DNA of 64,000 bases. Origin: Alphaproteobacteria bacterium 41-28 (GTDB lineage Bacteria > Pseudomonadota > Alphaproteobacteria > UBA9655). Made by a program: the position numbers and the translations under genes. The stretch covers positions 1-64,000 of the forward strand of contig MKUL01000042.1 in assembly GCA_001897795.1 (NCBI GenBank). The letters are read 5' to 3'. A model generated the notes under the pieces. It saw only the letters and a list, made by a program, of their open reading frames with translations, had not been told where the DNA came from and ran no database searches. How positions within the stretch are numbered: the stretch's first letter is position 1; each line of letters begins with the position of its first letter. Shown here piece by piece: positions 54,586 to 64,000 of this stretch.

Positions 54586-56010
54586 CTACCCTTTCGATTG
54601 CCGCCTTAGGAACGCAGGAATTTCAATAGAGTCATCTTCAGCTTCTTGCAAAGGTTCAGATTTCGTTTGAACCATTGCTTGAGGATAGGATCTTTTCGGT
54701 GGTTCAGTTGCCCGAGGAGGTTGATTTTTTCGGCCAATAAGACGATCAAATAAACTGCTGAATGGGCGTGATTCCTCACTTTCAGAAGCTGGAGCGCCCG
54801 CCCCATATTGATAGGGATCTTCACCGAGCCTTTCCTCAGGATAGGAAGAATAAGACGGAGAAGGTTCAATTTGCTTTAATTTCATAACACGCTCTTCAAC
54901 TTCATGCTCAGTCATGAAGACCTCTTGCTCAAGCTCATGCACAGGCTCAACCGTGCGATCTTCCTCAACTTGTAAGGATGCCGCTTGCATTTCTTTTTCA
55001 AGCTCGGAGATACGTGCCTTACTGAGAAGGCTTGCCGAATGGGAATCAATACCCGTTGCGACACATGACACACGAATCCGCCCCTCAAGGCTTTCATCAA
55101 AGGTTGATCCAAAGATGATATGAGCATCGGGATCGACCTCTTCTCGAATACGATTGGCAGCCTCATCAACCTCATAAAGGGTCATATCAAGACCACCTGT
55201 AATATTGATGAGAACAGCCTTAGCCCCACGCATTGAGACATCATCCAAAAGCGGACTTGAGATTGCTGCTTCAGCTGCTTCAATAGCCCTTCCTTCACCT
55301 TGCGCTTCACCCGTTCCCATCATTGCTTTGCCCATCATACTACCCATCACAGCGCGCACATCCGCAAAATCAAGATTGATAAGCCCCGGCTTCATCATCA
55401 AATCAGTTACACTTCGCACGCCTGAATAAAGAACGTCGTCTGCCATTTTAAAGGCATCTGCAAAGGTTGTCTTTTCATTAGCAACACGGAAAAGGTTTTG
55501 ATTGGGAATAATGATAAGGGTATCTACATATTGCTGCAGCTCTTCAATCCCTTTGTCTGCTGTCCGCATACGGTTAGACCCTTCAAAATGGAAAGGTTTT
55601 GTGACAACGCCAATGGTAAGAATGCCTTTCTCACGTGCCGCTTTAGCAACAACGGGAGCGGCTCCTGTTCCTGTTCCTCCTCCCATACCGGCGGTGACAA
55701 ACAGCATATTGCTCCCCTCAATATGCGTGAGAACTTCTTCAATACTTTCTTCTGCAGAAGCTCGGCCTACTTCTGGATGAGAACCTGCGCCAAGCCCTTG
55801 TGTGACTTGAAAACCGAGTTGAATCTTTGTTTCGGCTAAGGAAAGAGTAAGCGCTTGGGCATCAGTATTTGAAGCAAGGAATTTCACACCCTGCAAATCA
55901 CCCCGGATCATATTATTGACCGCATTTCCTCCTGCTCCTCCTACCCCAATAACTGTTATACGGGGTTTGAGTTCCTTTTTCTCTTCATTTTGCAATAGGG
56001 TCATCGTCAT
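54586..56010 (-). CDS. ftsZ: Cell division protein FtsZ
   Basis: The 474-residue tubulin-like GTPase forms the division ring. It starts [20 protein letters not shown], carries the GTP-binding loop [10 protein letters not shown] and the T7 loop [11 protein letters not shown], then a variable acidic linker. It ends EIPAFLRRQ, the conserved C-terminal peptide that binds FtsA and other partners. The linker of about 130 residues is longer than in E. coli, as in other alphaproteobacteria. It is the last gene of the cluster, after ftsA. Confidence 0.98.
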   Translation of the reverse strand: MTMTLLQNEEKKELKPRITVIGVGGAGGNAVNNMIRGDLQGVKFLASNTDAQALTLSLAETKIQLGFQVTQGLGAGSHPEVGRASAEESIEEVLTHIEGSNMLFVTAGMGGGTGTGAAPVVAKAAREKGILTIGVVTKPFHFEGSNRMRTADKGIEELQQYVDTLIIIPNQNLFRVANEKTTFADAFKMADDVLYSGVRSVTDLMMKPGLINLDFADVRAVMGSMMGKAMMGTGEAQGEGRAIEAAEAAISSPLLDDVSMRGAKAVLINITGGLDMTLYEVDEAANRIREEVDPDAHIIFGSTFDESLEGRIRVSCVATGIDSHSASLLSKARISELEKEMQAASLQVEEDRTVEPVHELEQEVFMTEHEVEERVMKLKQIEPSPSYSSYPEERLGEDPYQYGAGAPASESEESRPFSSLFDRLIGRKNQPPRATEPPKRSYPQAMVQTKSEPLQEAEDDSIEIPAFLRRQSKG

Positions 56011-56071
56011 CCATACCTCTCTATTATTGCTTTAATGTCCACATAATCACATAGTTGTCTTCAAAAAACCA

Positions 56072-57328
56072 TCACCAAATTTGTCTTAAAAAAGAACCAA
56101 TTTGCGCAATGACTTGCTTAGATTTTGTCTGCGGGAATGCGTGTAAATAAGCTAGGTGTTCTGCCTGGCCATAAGAGAGAAGTCCCGTACACGTTGAAAA
56201 AGATGGATCTTGCGATAGCTCAGAATAGCCTAAATGAATCGGTTTTCCGAGACGAATACTTTTCCCTAAAATCATGGAGGCAACTTCTCGGGCACCTGAA
56301 AGCTGACTGGCTCCTCCTGTAAGCACAACCCGTTGGCCAGTCAATGCATCTGCACCGACTTTCAAAAGACGATTTCGAACATATTCAAAGGTTTCTTCGA
56401 TGCGCGGTTTAATAACCGAGACAAGAGCAGAACGGGGCATCTGATTTATTCCCTCCCCACGTTTCTCGCCAACCAACGGGATAACAATCATTTCTCGATC
56501 ATCAGCCACCGAAGGTATAGCACTCCCATAGAGGGTCTTAAGACGCTCAGCATTCGTCATTGTTGTAGAAAATCCACGCGCAATATCCATTGTGACATGA
56601 TTGCCCCCAATGGGAATACATTCCGCATGGCGCAGCTGACCTTCATGAAAAACGGCAAAAGATGTGGTACTCCCTCCCATATCAATGAGAACAACACCTA
56701 ATTCCATTTCATCTTCCACAAGACACGCTAAACCAGATGCATAAGGTGCAGCCACAAGGTTTACAACCTCAAGATGGCTCCTCGCCACACAGGTGCTTAA
56801 ATTATAAAGAGGGCTTGCTTTACTGAAGAGAGTGTAAAGTGAAACCCAAAGCCGATCCCCATACATTCCTCTTGGGTCTCTGATGCCTTTCGTACCATCC
56901 AAAACATAACCGGTAGGAACAGTATGAAGCACTTGAAAGACTGGATCCTCTTGAGTCGCTTTAGCTTGTAAAAGAACCCGCCGAACATCCGCATCATTAA
57001 TAGGATGCCCGGAGACATTCATTTCTACAGCAAGGTTGACTGATTTAAAATGTATTCCATTAACACTCACTATAACGTCCCGAATCGTAACACCGGCCAT
57101 TTTTTCAGCCGTATGAACTGCATTTACAATAGAGGTGACAGCCTCCTCCATATCTATGACGACACCCGATTTTACACCACTGGAGAGTTGCTGCCCAACA
57201 CCTAAAATTTCAAAATTATCCTTCCCTTGAACCATGGCAATAGCACAACAAACTTTTGATGAACCCACATCTAATGCAGCAATCAACCCTTTTCGCATCC
57301 GTGAATGATGTCGATCCCAATTCCACAT
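56072..57328 (-). CDS. ftsA: Cell division protein FtsA
   Basis: The 418-residue actin-like protein anchors FtsZ to the membrane. The phosphate-binding segment GLIAALDVGSSKVCCAIA lies near the start, MGGSTTSFAVF is the second phosphate loop, and GGASQLSG is the adenosine motif. The C-terminal helix ends KQVIAQIGSFLRQIW, a membrane-targeting amphipathic helix. ATG 57298 (MRKGLIAAL) is an alternative start that fits many homologues. Confidence 0.96.
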   Translation of the reverse strand: MWNWDRHHSRMRKGLIAALDVGSSKVCCAIAMVQGKDNFEILGVGQQLSSGVKSGVVIDMEEAVTSIVNAVHTAEKMAGVTIRDVIVSVNGIHFKSVNLAVEMNVSGHPINDADVRRVLLQAKATQEDPVFQVLHTVPTGYVLDGTKGIRDPRGMYGDRLWVSLYTLFSKASPLYNLSTCVARSHLEVVNLVAAPYASGLACLVEDEMELGVVLIDMGGSTTSFAVFHEGQLRHAECIPIGGNHVTMDIARGFSTTMTNAERLKTLYGSAIPSVADDREMIVIPLVGEKRGEGINQMPRSALVSVIKPRIEETFEYVRNRLLKVGADALTGQRVVLTGGASQLSGAREVASMILGKSIRLGKPIHLGYSELSQDPSFSTCTGLLSYGQAEHLAYLHAFPQTKSKQVIAQIGSFLRQIW

Positions 57329-57346
57329 GCTTCTTATTGACTCCTC

Positions 57347-58186
57347 TTAAGCATCTTGTCCCGTATTATTTTTTCTTTGAGCAGCTTCTGGTAGTAAGCG
57401 CAAGATCAACTGATCTGGCAACCGCAGATCTATCGTTACAATTTCCTGTTCCATCACATGATAGTGTTTTTCAAGATTCAGGAGAAATTTCAAAGCACGC
57501 TCTGCTTCTTTTTCAGGGAGCTTAACGTCTATTTTGCCATCAAGTCTTATATCCCAACGGGTAGATCTTAAATGAGTTGCTGCTGTCACGTGGTATTTTA
57601 TTTCAGGAAACTTTTCAAGAAGTGCTATAAGTTTTCCCAAATGACGAGGTGCCTGATCACCCGCCACAAGCAATAATCCTTTGTATTTATGAACCTCTTT
57701 CGTTTCCACAAGTTCCCCATCCTGATCCACAAGATAGGTTTTTGCGTGATCTTGCCAGATAGCCACAGGCTTTTTTTCTGAAATCCGAATATAAAGTGTA
57801 TCAGGAAACCGCCTCTCTACACATACCGCATTCACCCACGAAATTTCTTCGAGCTTAGCTTTGGCTTCGGAAAGATTGATAGAGAGAAGAGGTGTGCCAC
57901 GTTCAAATCCTAATTTCTTTAAAATTTGTGATTTATCCGTGCGGATTCGACCTTCAACAATTACATCCTCAAGTCTCAAGCCAAGATAGGCCGTGGATCT
58001 CTCAAGGCCATTTAAAACTTGTGACATTAGGGTTGAAATATGAAAGTAACTCCAAAGGGCAATAACACAGAGGCCCATCCCTATAACGACCGACGTTAAA
58101 CGTCGAACACCTAATACCTGAAAAGATGTTCGTTGAGCTTTTTGGCGTTTTGAAGTGGTGCGTCTATAAGACTTCACCGCCGGCAT
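57347..58186 (-). CDS. ftsQ: Cell division protein FtsQ
   Basis: The protein (279 residues from ATG 58186) has a basic cytoplasmic tail (about 1-32), one membrane segment (about 35-56), then a POTRA domain (EDVIVEGRIRTDKSQILKKL) and a beta domain (DTLYIRISEKKPVAIWQ). It links the divisome parts across the inner membrane. I chose ATG 58186 because ggtggagg lies before it; ATG 58207 would add seven residues. It overlaps the ddl gene by 13 bases. Confidence 0.93.
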   Translation of the reverse strand: MPAVKSYRRTTSKRQKAQRTSFQVLGVRRLTSVVIGMGLCVIALWSYFHISTLMSQVLNGLERSTAYLGLRLEDVIVEGRIRTDKSQILKKLGFERGTPLLSINLSEAKAKLEEISWVNAVCVERRFPDTLYIRISEKKPVAIWQDHAKTYLVDQDGELVETKEVHKYKGLLLVAGDQAPRHLGKLIALLEKFPEIKYHVTAATHLRSTRWDIRLDGKIDVKLPEKEAERALKFLLNLEKHYHVMEQEIVTIDLRLPDQLILRLLPEAAQRKNNTGQDA

Positions 58187-59094
58187 GAAGCATCCTCCAC
58201 CATCCATTGAACAAGTTGAGCATAAGTCATCCCCTCATGAGCTACAATCTCAGGGACCAAAGACAAGGGAGTTAAACCTGGTTGAGGGTTCGTTTCAAGG
58301 TAGTATAATGTACCAGGCTCACCATGCGTATCATCATATCGAAAATCTGATCGCGAAACACCGCGACATTCAAGACCTTTATGGGCCTTTTCTGCCCATT
58401 CAAGGACCTGAGCATAAACTTCAGGATGAATGGGAGCCGGCATCAAATGGATAGCTTTGCCATCCGTATATTTAGCTTCATAGTCATAAAAAGTTCCATG
58501 AGGGCGTATTTCTATGGCCCCAATAGCTTTACCCCCAAGGACTGCGACCTGAATCTCACGACCAGGAATATATTTTTCCACCAAAACCTCTTCCTCAAAG
58601 GGCCATTCTTGCGGATTGGGAAGGGGTGTTGTCTCGTCCAAAATAATATGAACCCCTAAGCTTGATCCTTCTCCAATAGGTTTGATAACAAAAGGCGGTT
58701 TCATGATGTGCCCAGCACATACATCTACAAGTTGAGCAACTTGACCTTCGGGAATGCGAATGCCTTTAACCTGACAAATATTCCGAGCAACGATTTTATT
58801 CATAGAAAGGGCAGAACCTAAAACTCCCGAATGGGAATAAGGAATATCCATCATTTCCAAAAGACCCTGGATACATCCGTCCTCCCCCCATCTTCCATGG
58901 AGGATATTTAAAACGACATCCGGCTTATGGATTTCTAAATTCTGGACGAGCTTTTCCATATTTCGCGTCACATCAATAGGGATAGCCTCATGTCCCAATT
59001 CTTGAAGCGCCATTAAGACGCCTTGCGCACTCGAGAGAGAAACCTCTCTCTCTCCTGAAAAACCACCCATTAAAACAGCAACTCTTTTTTTCAT
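58174..59094 (-). CDS. ddl: D-alanine-D-alanine ligase
   Basis: The 306-residue ATP-grasp enzyme joins two D-Ala for peptidoglycan precursors. It opens KKRVAVLMGGFSGEREVSLSS, contains LHGRWGEDGCIQGLLEMM, and ends with the metal-binding YYLETNPQPGLTPLSLVPE. In this last motif the residue before PG is Gln rather than the more common Met (NTxPGMT), a known alphaproteobacterial variation I think. Its start overlaps the murB stop (ATGA). Confidence 0.95.
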   Translation of the reverse strand: MKKRVAVLMGGFSGEREVSLSSAQGVLMALQELGHEAIPIDVTRNMEKLVQNLEIHKPDVVLNILHGRWGEDGCIQGLLEMMDIPYSHSGVLGSALSMNKIVARNICQVKGIRIPEGQVAQLVDVCAGHIMKPPFVIKPIGEGSSLGVHIILDETTPLPNPQEWPFEEEVLVEKYIPGREIQVAVLGGKAIGAIEIRPHGTFYDYEAKYTDGKAIHLMPAPIHPEVYAQVLEWAEKAHKGLECRGVSRSDFRYDDTHGEPGTLYYLETNPQPGLTPLSLVPEIVAHEGMTYAQLVQWMVEDASCRR

Positions 59095-60029
59095 GCGGCC
59101 TTTTCTCCTATTTGAGAACCATCTTTAATACCTATTCTTTCAATCTCCCACCGTAGATCTACACCTGTTACCTCCAGAACACGCTGTCTTACCTCTTCTC
59201 CTAACGCTTCGAGATCAGCAGCTGTTGCCCCTCCTGTATTTAACATAAAGTTGCAATGCAGATCAGACATCATGGCCCCTCCCTTCTTAAGGCCACGGCA
59301 ACCTGCTTTTTCAATCAACTCCCAGGCTTTAGCCCCCTCGGGATTTGCAAAAGTACTCCCTCCAGTTTGAGATTTAACAGGTTGTGTTCGCTCCCGTTCT
59401 TTCAAAAATGTGGAGATTTTCTGTTCAATCTCTTGAGTATTTCCCACATTTCCCTTGAAAGAGGCCCCAATAAAAATCCAATCTTTCGGAAGGTCGCAAT
59501 GACGATAGGTCAACCCTAGATCTTGAGGTGTCAAACGATGAATTGATCCTGTGGGGTCAACAACAATTGCATTAAGCAAAATGTGAGCTATCTCCGATCC
59601 ATAAGCTCCTGCATTCATGCGAAGAGCTCCCCCAATGGTTCCAGGAATACCACATAAGAACTCAAACCCCGAAATTCCTGCTTCACAAGACAGAGCTGCA
59701 ACGTTCCGATCTAAAACGGCGGCTCCAACATCAATTGTTGTTTCATTCACATACATATTAGTAAAGCCTTGACCTAAACGTATAACAACTCCTTCCACGC
59801 CTCCATCCCGCACTAAAAGATTTGAACCAACGCCTATAACATGCACAGGTAGATTCACGGGTCGATTTTGAAGAAAAAAACACAAATCTTGAACATCTGC
59901 GGGTTTGAAGGTAACTTGGGCAGGCCCCCCTACACGAAACCAGGTTGAAGACGCCAAGGTAACATCAAAAAGATAGCGTCCTCTTACCTTTGGGAGAAAC
60001 ATTTCTAGGTTTTCGGATGTCGGCTTCAT
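59091..60029 (-). CDS. murB: UDP-N-acetylenolpyruvoylglucosamine reductase
   Basis: The FAD enzyme (312 residues from ATG 60029) reduces the enolpyruvyl group to form UDP-N-acetylmuramic acid. Family segments are TWFRVGGPAQVTFKP, IGVGSNLLVRDGGVEGVVIR, GIPGTIGGALRMNAGAYG and GGSTFANPEGAKAWELI, with the catalytic Ser in GGSTF. I chose 60029 because gaggggggaaa directly precedes it; ATG 60047 would give six extra residues. Confidence 0.96.
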   Translation of the reverse strand: MKPTSENLEMFLPKVRGRYLFDVTLASSTWFRVGGPAQVTFKPADVQDLCFFLQNRPVNLPVHVIGVGSNLLVRDGGVEGVVIRLGQGFTNMYVNETTIDVGAAVLDRNVAALSCEAGISGFEFLCGIPGTIGGALRMNAGAYGSEIAHILLNAIVVDPTGSIHRLTPQDLGLTYRHCDLPKDWIFIGASFKGNVGNTQEIEQKISTFLKERERTQPVKSQTGGSTFANPEGAKAWELIEKAGCRGLKKGGAMMSDLHCNFMLNTGGATAADLEALGEEVRQRVLEVTGVDLRWEIERIGIKDGSQIGEKAA

Positions 60030-60039
60030 TTTTCCCCCC

Positions 60040-61431
60040 TCAAACACATGTCTGCGAATAAGATTTATTTAATTGCATCGGTAAAGCGCGCGCAAGAGAA
60101 GAAATGGATCCTGCCCCTAAACAAATGACCATGTCCCCCGTCTGCGCAAGGCCTTGAATGAGCTGAGGCAATTCTTCTGGCCCACCACAGCAATAAACCT
60201 CACCTTTCATTGCCTTCACCAGATCCTCATGGTTGGCTCCTTCGTGAGATATTTCACGCGCAGCATAAACAGGCAAAACGATTGTAAGGTCTGCCTCTTC
60301 ACAACAAGTCACAAAATCTTGAAAATGATTCGTAAGGCGACTATACCTGTGCGGTTCTAGGACCGCGATAACGCGACCCTCTGTGGCACTTTTCGCAGCT
60401 GTTAGGGTTGCACGAATCTCAACGGGATGATGGGCATAGTCATCAATAATCGTCACCCCTTGCCAATCTCCCACACGAGTGAAACGTCGCTGAATCCCTT
60501 CAAAAGACTCAAAAGCTTCTCTTAGGACATCTATCTCAAGCCCACATTCAAACGCAGTTGCTGCCACCCCAAGAGCATTAAGAACGTTATGATGGCCATA
60601 AAGAGGAAGGAACATTGCAAAGCATTGATTTTGAATGACAAGATCAAAAATGGCTCCTCTTTGGGTCATCTGCGTATTTTCCGCCCGAACATCGGCTTCT
60701 GGATGTAAGCCATACGTTAAGCATCGCTGTTCAGATTTAATTCTTTGCCAGAGAGTATAGACCTGGGGATGGTCAATTCCCAAAATGGCAACTCCTCCGG
60801 GATGAAGTTCCGTCGTAAACGTTTCAAAGGCATCATAAAGCCGATCTGAACTTCCATAATAATCCATATGTTCGAGATCCATATTGGTTACAACAGCGAT
60901 CTTCCTGGGAAGCTTTAAAAAACTTCCATCTGATTCATCCGCTTCTGCCACACACAATTGTCCCTGCCCAGCCTTAACGTTAGAGCCCCAGGCATTCATT
61001 ACACCCCCATTGATGATGGTAGGATCAAGACCAGCTTTTTCGAGTACCCATCCTAATAAAGCTGTTGTGGTTGTCTTTCCATGTGTTCCTGAAATTGTGA
61101 TTCCTTGGAACTGTTCCATTAAAAGAGCCAACATCTCGGCACGATGAAGAATGGGAAGCCCACGGAAACGCGCTTCTTTCAGTTCAGAATTATTTTCTTT
61201 GATATCCGTTGTTATAACAACAATGTCCTTTCCTTCGAGAATCGAAGGATCATGGCCTAAGGCAACATGAATACCTTCTTTTTGAAGCCGTTCTATATTT
61301 CCGTTTAAAGACAAATCACTGCCACTAATCTTATGGCCTTGTTGAGCTAAAAGCTGAGCAATCCCGCTCATACCAATACCCCCCACGCCAATAAAGTGAA
61401 TGTGCTTACCATCAAGATCTTTAAGATTCAT
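60040..61431 (-). CDS. murC: UDP-N-acetylmuramate-L-alanine ligase
   Basis: The 463-residue ligase adds L-Ala to UDP-MurNAc. It begins KHIHFIGVGGIGMSGIAQLL, has the ATP loop ISGTHGKTTTTALLGWVL at about 112-129, and the substrate segment EADESDGSF. DYAHHPVEIRATLTAAK is the typical Mur ligase C-terminal motif. It lies between murG and murB. Confidence 0.97.
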   Translation of the reverse strand: MNLKDLDGKHIHFIGVGGIGMSGIAQLLAQQGHKISGSDLSLNGNIERLQKEGIHVALGHDPSILEGKDIVVITTDIKENNSELKEARFRGLPILHRAEMLALLMEQFQGITISGTHGKTTTTALLGWVLEKAGLDPTIINGGVMNAWGSNVKAGQGQLCVAEADESDGSFLKLPRKIAVVTNMDLEHMDYYGSSDRLYDAFETFTTELHPGGVAILGIDHPQVYTLWQRIKSEQRCLTYGLHPEADVRAENTQMTQRGAIFDLVIQNQCFAMFLPLYGHHNVLNALGVAATAFECGLEIDVLREAFESFEGIQRRFTRVGDWQGVTIIDDYAHHPVEIRATLTAAKSATEGRVIAVLEPHRYSRLTNHFQDFVTCCEEADLTIVLPVYAAREISHEGANHEDLVKAMKGEVYCCGGPEELPQLIQGLAQTGDMVICLGAGSISSLARALPMQLNKSYSQTCV

Positions 61432-61444
61432 ATAATTTTCTTTC

Positions 61445-62527
61445 TTAAACAGCGATCAGTTTTACAAGGTGAGCTAATCTTAACGATGCATCTGGAACCG
61501 CAATAGCCTGTATATTGGCTGCTGCTTGCATTAATTTCCAGGGAGATGTCATTAATTCTGACAAATAAATTGCTAACGCATTAGAAGTAAACTCTTTTTC
61601 TCGCATCACCCAACCTCCTTGAACGTTAACGACTTGCTGTGCATTGTAGAATTGGTGATCATCCATCGCATAAGGATAGGGAATAAAAAGAGAGGGTCTT
61701 CCCACGAGCGCCGCTTCAACAACACTCGAAGCCCCTGCCCGAGAAATAACGAGGTGAGCCCTTTTATACCTCTCTCCCATATGATCTAAAAAAGAAGCAA
61801 GTTCAACATTGGCTGCCGTTTTTTCATAAAGGGTTTCCGTCATTTCTATATATTCTGATCGACATTGCTGACTAATATGAAGACGCTTTTGAAGAATAGG
61901 GTCTAAAAGAGACACAGCCTTAGGAATGACTTCTCCAAAAATCTTAGCTCCCTGGCTCCCCCCCGTAACGAGAATATGAAAAGGTTCATTTTTCTCAGAT
62001 GAAGTATAGGGTTCAGTTTTAATATCAGGACGGACAGGCAAGCCCGTAAAACTCACTTTATTCTGGCAAGATGTTGGAATATTTTCCACGTGGGGGAAAG
62101 AAGTGGCAATCCGCGTGACAAAGGGCGCTAAAAAATGATTCACCCTGCCAAAATAAGCATCGGCCTGGTGAACAATTGTGGGGAAACGGAGCGTAGCAGC
62201 GGCCATCATGGTAGGAAAGGAAGCATATCCCCCAAACCCTATAACGGCACGAGGTTTTAAACGTCGTAAATGATAGAGAGCAGCGCCCACCCCTCCTATG
62301 AGCTTTATCCCTCCTTTTATTTTTTGTCCCATTGATCCTTTAAAGTGGGACGCAGGAATTTTGACTTTTAAAAAGGAAACGTCATTATATAGATGCCCTC
62401 GACTATCACTGAATATAAACACTTCATATCCCTGGGCGACCAACTCACGTCCCAGAGCTTGAGCAGGAAAAACATGGCCACCCGTTCCACCGGTAGCCAA
62501 TACAATGCGTTTGACGAACTCACTCAT
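61445..62527 (-). CDS. murG: UDP-GlcNAc:lipid I N-acetylglucosaminyltransferase
   Basis: The glycosyltransferase (360 residues from ATG 62527) makes lipid II from lipid I at the inner face of the membrane. It has the G loops ATGGTGGHVFPAQAL, GFGGYASFP and VTGGSQGAKIFGE, and the donor site RAGASSVVEAALVGRPSLFI. I prefer ATG 62527, which has aagga eight bases upstream, over a TTG at 62536. It overlaps the ftsW stop. Confidence 0.96.
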   Translation of the reverse strand: MSEFVKRIVLATGGTGGHVFPAQALGRELVAQGYEVFIFSDSRGHLYNDVSFLKVKIPASHFKGSMGQKIKGGIKLIGGVGAALYHLRRLKPRAVIGFGGYASFPTMMAAATLRFPTIVHQADAYFGRVNHFLAPFVTRIATSFPHVENIPTSCQNKVSFTGLPVRPDIKTEPYTSSEKNEPFHILVTGGSQGAKIFGEVIPKAVSLLDPILQKRLHISQQCRSEYIEMTETLYEKTAANVELASFLDHMGERYKRAHLVISRAGASSVVEAALVGRPSLFIPYPYAMDDHQFYNAQQVVNVQGGWVMREKEFTSNALAIYLSELMTSPWKLMQAAANIQAIAVPDASLRLAHLVKLIAV

Positions 62528-63650
62528 GATTCCCAATCCTTCTGCGCGTGAGACCTAAAACGAATCCCATCCCAATGGCTTGAGCTAACATGGAGGATCC
62601 CCCATAACTAATGAAGGGTAGCGTCATTCCTTTCGTGGGCATCAGACTGAGAGCGGAGGCCATATTGATAACAGCTTGCAATCCAAATTGGACAACAAGG
62701 CCTGTGACGGCAAGAACTACAAATATGTTGTTTTCATCAAAAAGACGACAAAAGGTACGCAAAAGAATAAAGGCAAAGATACATACCAATACGAGGCACA
62801 AGATCATTCCAAATTCTTCCCCAGCAACTGCAAAAATAAAATCAGCGTGCGCATCGGGGAGATATTTTTTGACTGTCCCCTCCCCCGGCCCTTGACCCAA
62901 AAATCCCCCATTCATGAACGCTTCTAAAGACTGATTGACTTGATATCGATCGCCAAACTTATCTCCACAATCTGGATTTAAGAAATGATCAACGCGACGC
63001 GTCACGTGAGGGAATAAGAAGTATGCTGCAAAAAGACCTCCAATTCCACATCCTCCAACTGGTAAAATCCAATACAGTGGAAGACCTGCCAGAAAAAACT
63101 GAGAAAACCACATGGCTGTAATTAATACTGTCATCCCTAAATCGGGTTGAAATAGTAAGAATGTAATGACAATAAGATAAAGGCAAATAGAACTCAAATT
63201 CCCTGGAAAAGAAGGTTCGGTTTGCTGTTTGGAAAACAGCCACGCACACACTATCGCAAAGGATGGCTTCACAAATTCAGAAGGCTGTATGGAAATGCCG
63301 CCTAGTTCAAACCAACGCGTTGCTCCTTTAATTTCAGTACCCATAAAGAGAGTAAGAAAAAGCCCCACCAGGCTAACCCCAAATATCCCAAGTGCAAACC
63401 ACTTAATATCTTGGAGTGAAAGGAGAGAGAGCCCCATTAATAGAATAAGGGTCGGAATTAAAAAAATAATATGCTTTTTGATAAAATGAAATGAACTCCA
63501 ATGATGTTGGTCGGCCACAGCTGGACTTGCTGCCATAATGAGAAGAACACCAAAAAGAATGAGAAGCATTAAAGCTGCTAGTACCCAACGATCAACTGTC
63601 CACCACCATTGTCCGATCAAGCTTGTATTTGTGCGAGCTAATGAGAGCAT
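62520..63650 (-). CDS. ftsW: Peptidoglycan polymerase FtsW
   Basis: This 376-residue SEDS-family protein is the septal glycan polymerase. It has about ten membrane segments, GGISIQPSEFVKPSFAI (the SEDS signature) and MTLPFISYGGSSMLAQAIGM (near the end). The start at ATG 63650 overlaps the last codons of murD and has agagg upstream; ATG 63677 is an alternative. Confidence 0.95.
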   Translation of the reverse strand: MLSLARTNTSLIGQWWWTVDRWVLAALMLLILFGVLLIMAASPAVADQHHWSSFHFIKKHIIFLIPTLILLMGLSLLSLQDIKWFALGIFGVSLVGLFLTLFMGTEIKGATRWFELGGISIQPSEFVKPSFAIVCAWLFSKQQTEPSFPGNLSSICLYLIVITFLLFQPDLGMTVLITAMWFSQFFLAGLPLYWILPVGGCGIGGLFAAYFLFPHVTRRVDHFLNPDCGDKFGDRYQVNQSLEAFMNGGFLGQGPGEGTVKKYLPDAHADFIFAVAGEEFGMILCLVLVCIFAFILLRTFCRLFDENNIFVVLAVTGLVVQFGLQAVINMASALSLMPTKGMTLPFISYGGSSMLAQAIGMGFVLGLTRRRIGNHE

Positions 63651-64000
63651 GCAATCGCCTCTTGGGCATACTGGCAAAAAGCTTCGCCTCTCTCCTCGAA
63701 ATCGGCGAATTGATCAAAACTTGCGCAAGCCGGAGAAAGAAGCACCACTGCATCTTGCTTTTGATCAGCGAACGCTAATTTTGCTGCCTTTTCTGTTGCT
63801 TCCTTGAGTGTTTCACATATTGTACAAGGAACTTCCCCATCTAAAGTAAGTAAAAAGCTAGACGCTGCTTCTCCATATAAAAAGGCATGCTCAATAGCCG
63901 AAAAATAAGGTTTGAGACTTGTTATACCCCCTTCTTTTGGCCGCCCTCCTAGAAGACAATAAAGAGTGGAATCTTGATAACATGCGAACGCTTTTGCAGT
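63638..64000 (-). CDS. murD: UDP-N-acetylmuramoylalanine-D-glutamate ligase, C-terminal part
   Basis: The last 120 residues of MurD are present; the start lies beyond the window. The segment LLSPACASFDQFADFEERGE is the typical MurD C-terminal motif, with GGRPKEGGIT earlier. It adds D-Glu to UDP-MurNAc-L-Ala. It leads into ftsW by overlap, keeping the usual cluster order. Confidence 0.93.
   Translation of the reverse strand, partial: TAKAFACYQDSTLYCLLGGRPKEGGITSLKPYFSAIEHAFLYGEAASSFLLTLDGEVPCTICETLKEATEKAAKLAFADQKQDAVVLLSPACASFDQFADFEERGEAFCQYAQEAIACSH

Overview
The window looks like a chromosomal segment of an alphaproteobacterium. Supporting genes are the C4-pathway 5-aminolevulinate synthase (hemA), the secG-pyrG-kdsA-eno order, the murD-ftsW-murG-murC-murB-ddl-ftsQ-ftsA-ftsZ cluster, the dnaG-rpoD pair, and an EIIA(Man)/HPr set beside rapZ. 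The low-to-moderate GC, many small secreted proteins of unknown family, an Rpn-type nuclease, a Sel1-repeat remnant, a secreted class 3 lipase, several gene fragments and dispersed palindromic repeats together suggest a host-associated lineage such as Holosporales/Paracaedibacter-like bacteria. That placement is inference; there is no rRNA in the window.

Layout. 0-2.4 kb: a repeat, then an OmpR/EnvZ-type two-component pair. 2.4-6 kb: a palindromic repeat, an Rpn nuclease, a candidate Trp-containing leader peptide and two tandem TrpX-like binding proteins. 6-8.7 kb: rapZ, PTS EIIA, HPr and an Rhizobium-etli-type asparaginase, tightly overlapped. 8.8-16 kb: a Cys-rich secreted peptide, an aspartate aminotransferase, ogt, ndk, a PEBP protein, two related secreted low-complexity proteins, a formaldehyde dehydrogenase remnant, a small lipoprotein, tRNA-Gly and an outer-membrane barrel. 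16-21.4 kb: a DUF2383 protein, an XRE-receiver fusion, two near-duplicate PAS histidine kinases and a convergent pair for a secreted and a membrane protein. 21.6-30 kb: secreted lipase, two tandem MFS transporters, a PCuAC-like protein, dnaG and rpoD.

30-35.4 kb: a Sel1 remnant, a LuxR-type regulator with an MFS transporter, and an MHYT-PAS-GGDEF-EAL protein whose EAL domain is split by a frameshift at an A_AAA_AAG heptamer. 35.6-43 kb: tRNA-His, secG, pyrG, kdsA, eno, a serine hydrolase and an MFS_3 exporter. 43-50 kb: archease-rtcB, a DUF1328 tandem fusion, ChaB, hemA, an ELM1-like protein and a large unknown protein. 50-54.4 kb: secreted proteins of unknown function, a decayed OsmC copy beside an intact hydrolase-OsmC fusion. 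54.5-64 kb: the cell-wall/division cluster on the minus strand, with murD cut by the window end.

The most unusual items are the frameshifted cyclic-di-GMP protein, the XRE-receiver plus duplicated kinase module, the possible Trp-sensing leader before the binding proteins, and the secreted protein with a hexanucleotide KE tract and six 11-residue repeats. Most of the rest is ordinary core metabolism and cell division.
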